From the NCBI GenBank assembly GCA_029990205.1, contig JAPEKQ010000021.1, forward strand, positions 1 to 36,317: DNA of 36,317 bases, in the 5' to 3' direction. The notes below the pieces were generated by a model. That model made no database searches. It had not been told where the DNA came from and saw only the letters and a list, made by a program, of their open reading frames with translations. The number at the start of each line of letters is the position of its first letter. Positions within the stretch are counted from its first letter, which is position 1. Made by a program: the position numbers and the translations under genes. Below, one piece after another: positions 35,026-36,317 of the stretch. Source of the stretch: a bacterium. Its GTDB lineage: Bacteria; Joyebacterota; Joyebacteria; Joyebacterales; Joyebacteraceae.

Positions 35026-35870
35026 GAAGACCCGCACTCTGGATGATCGCGCTTGCGGTGCTGCTGTGCGCCACCCCGCTGTTCGGGGCAGAGCCGGTCG
35101 AGCACATCTACGCGGTTCACGACTCGACCGAGCTCAGCGCATACGTCTTCTTGCCGGCGGAGCAGGGACCGGAACCGGTGGCCGCCGTTGTTGTGTTCCA
35201 CGGTGGCGGCTGGAGCGTGGGGGAGGCCGAGTGGTCCTTCACGGACGCGGGTCTCTTCGCAGACGCGGGGATGGTCGGCATCGCGGTCGAGTACCGGTTG
35301 TCTGACGAGGAGAGCATCACGCCGCTCGATGCCATGGCGGATGCGCGGGACGCGATCCGATGGGTGCGCGACAACGCGGAATCGCTCGGCGTGGACCCGG
35401 AGCGCATCGCAGCATACGGCTGGTCGGCCGGTGGACACCTGGCAGTGTGCGCGGCGATCTTCAACGATGACGACCTCGAGTCGCCGGTCAGCTGTTCGCC
35501 GAACGCGCTGATTCTCAAGTCGCCGGGCGTGTCCCTGTTGGCCGACCTGTGGCCTCGGCATCTGCTCCTCGGTCGCGCGGATGTCCGCAGCATCTCGCCC
35601 GATGAGCATGTCCGTGGCGGGTTGCCGCCGACGCTCATTCTCCAGGGCGACCTCGACACGGTGACGCCGCTGGCGGGTGCGGAACGGTTCTGCCGGCGCA
35701 TGAAGGAAGCGGGCAATCGGTGCGAGCTTGAGGTGTACCGGGACTACGGTCACCTCTTCACGCCCGCGCACATCAACGACAAGGGGCAGCCGCAGCCGGA
35801 CCCAGAGATTCAGGCGGCGGCACGGGAGCGGAGAAGCGAGTTCCTGCGGTCACTCGGCTTTATGGTGTAG
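35022..35870 (+). CDS. secreted alpha/beta hydrolase (esterase/lipase type) in the V-ATPase operon
   Basis: A 282-residue alpha/beta hydrolase with an N-terminal signal peptide (LWMIALAVLLCATPLFGA, cleavage after about residue 23). The oxyanion motif is FHGGGW, the nucleophile elbow GWSAGG, the acid probably the second Asp of QGDLDTVTP, and the histidine in YGHLF. This is the hormone-sensitive-lipase/carboxylesterase layout acting outside the cytoplasm. The substrate is unknown. Its ATG overlaps the stop of the small membrane protein gene, and the V-ATPase c-ring gene follows, so it appears to be a passenger within a conserved operon. Confidence 0.87.
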   Translation: MRRPALWMIALAVLLCATPLFGAEPVEHIYAVHDSTELSAYVFLPAEQGPEPVAAVVVFHGGGWSVGEAEWSFTDAGLFADAGMVGIAVEYRLSDEESITPLDAMADARDAIRWVRDNAESLGVDPERIAAYGWSAGGHLAVCAAIFNDDDLESPVSCSPNALILKSPGVSLLADLWPRHLLLGRADVRSISPDEHVRGGLPPTLILQGDLDTVTPLAGAERFCRRMKEAGNRCELEVYRDYGHLFTPAHINDKGQPQPDPEIQAAARERRSEFLRSLGFMV

Positions 35871-35873
35871 CCG

Positions 35874-35890
35874 GCCCGGCTTCGCCGGGC
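35874..35890 (+). terminator. strong hairpin after the hydrolase gene
   Basis: GCCCGGC-TTC-GCCGGGC, a perfect 7-bp GC stem with a tight loop, 3 bases past the hydrolase stop. There is no U-tract, so it may slow or process transcripts rather than end them. Confidence 0.5.
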
Positions 35891-35893
35891 TTG

Positions 35894-35918
35894 GCGGAAC
35901 GCAGACGACGCGTTCCGC
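35894..35918 (+). repeat. second hairpin before the c-ring gene
   Basis: GCGGAACGC-AGACGAC-GCGTTCCGC, a perfect 9-bp stem 3 bases after the first hairpin and 54 bases before ntpK. Confidence 0.6.
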
Positions 35919-35972
35919 AACATGACATAGAGAGAGACAAAGGGCATCACACACCCAAAGGGGGGAGTACTC

Positions 35973-36317
35973 ATGGAAGGACTGATGCTGGGCATCGCGG
36001 GCGCCGCGCTCGCGGCTGCGCTTGCGGGAACCGGATCAGCCGTCGGCACCGGCATCGCCGGTCAGGCCGGCTCAGGTGTTGTGGCGGAGGACCCGGAGAA
36101 GTTCGGTCGTCTGCTGCTGCTCCAGGCGCTTCCTGGTACGCAGGGCATCTACGGCATCGTCGGTCTGTTCCTCGCCGTCGGCAAGCTCACGGCACTGGGC
36201 ATGGGCGACATGACGGTCGGGCAGGGCTGGCAGGTTCTGTTCGCGTGTCTGCCGCTCGCCATCACCGGTCTGTCCTCCGGCATCGCGCAGGGCAAGGTCG
36301 CGGGTGCTGCCTGTGGG
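35973..36317 (+). CDS. ntpK: V-type ATPase c-ring proteolipid subunit K, 3' end missing
   Basis: The first 115 residues of the double-hairpin proteolipid that forms the rotor ring. Three membrane helices are visible, the third cut at the window edge. LPGTQGIYG and SGIAQGKVAGAA match the Enterococcus hirae NtpK segments holding Thr64, Gln65 and Gln110, which bind Na+. The fourth helix with the key glutamate is beyond the window. AEDPEKFGRLLLLQALPGTQG is nearly the family consensus. A strong GGGGGGAG ribosome site precedes the ATG, as expected for a subunit needed in about ten copies. Confidence 0.94.
   Translation, partial: MEGLMLGIAGAALAAALAGTGSAVGTGIAGQAGSGVVAEDPEKFGRLLLLQALPGTQGIYGIVGLFLAVGKLTALGMGDMTVGQGWQVLFACLPLAITGLSSGIAQGKVAGAACG

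Overview
This GC-rich window spans a bacterial chromosomal replication origin. Every gene left of about 20.4 kb reads on the minus strand and every gene right of about 21.2 kb reads on the plus strand, so all transcription runs away from oriC. The left arm, outward from the origin, is dnaA, a GH97 glycoside hydrolase, dnaN, recF, dciA (DUF721), gyrB, gyrA, three SPFH (HflK/HflC-type) genes, and an operon of redox and membrane subunits cut by the window edge. The right arm is rpmH, rnpA, yidD, yidC, jag, mnmE, mnmG, rsmG, a parS array, parA, parB, a bactofilin gene, and the start of a V-type ATPase operon that runs off the end.

A Gram-negative envelope is indicated by HflK/HflC, by YidC with a large periplasmic domain, and by a secreted SusB-like GH97 enzyme. 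A V-type ATPase with Na+-binding residues, a bactofilin beside parAB, DciA as likely helicase loader, and a hydrogenase-related complex suggest an anaerobic bacterium. A little-cultivated lineage of the FCB superphylum would fit, but this is inference from gene content and no marker here settles it.

Replication and segregation sites are clear. Three exact DnaA boxes lie upstream of dnaA. Three more, plus one near-match, lie upstream of parA. Four parS sites follow rsmG at 33, 32 and 32 bp steps, with a fifth symmetric variant 104 bp further on.

The unusual features are: (1) a cation diffusion facilitator membrane domain fused to HflK, beside hflC and a second hflK; (2) GyrB with a roughly 147-residue histone-H1-like Lys/Ala tail at its N-terminus; (3) RsmG with a roughly 265-residue basic disordered N-terminal extension, plus basic C-terminal tails on YidC and Jag; (4) a GH97 gene between dnaA and dnaN; (5) a molybdopterin-oxidoreductase homologue with no Cys/Sec seen where the metal ligand is expected, next to sulfhydrogenase beta/gamma-like and Ech/Mbh-like subunits; (6) a small membrane protein and a secreted alpha/beta hydrolase inside the V-ATPase operon, followed by two strong hairpins just before the c-ring gene.
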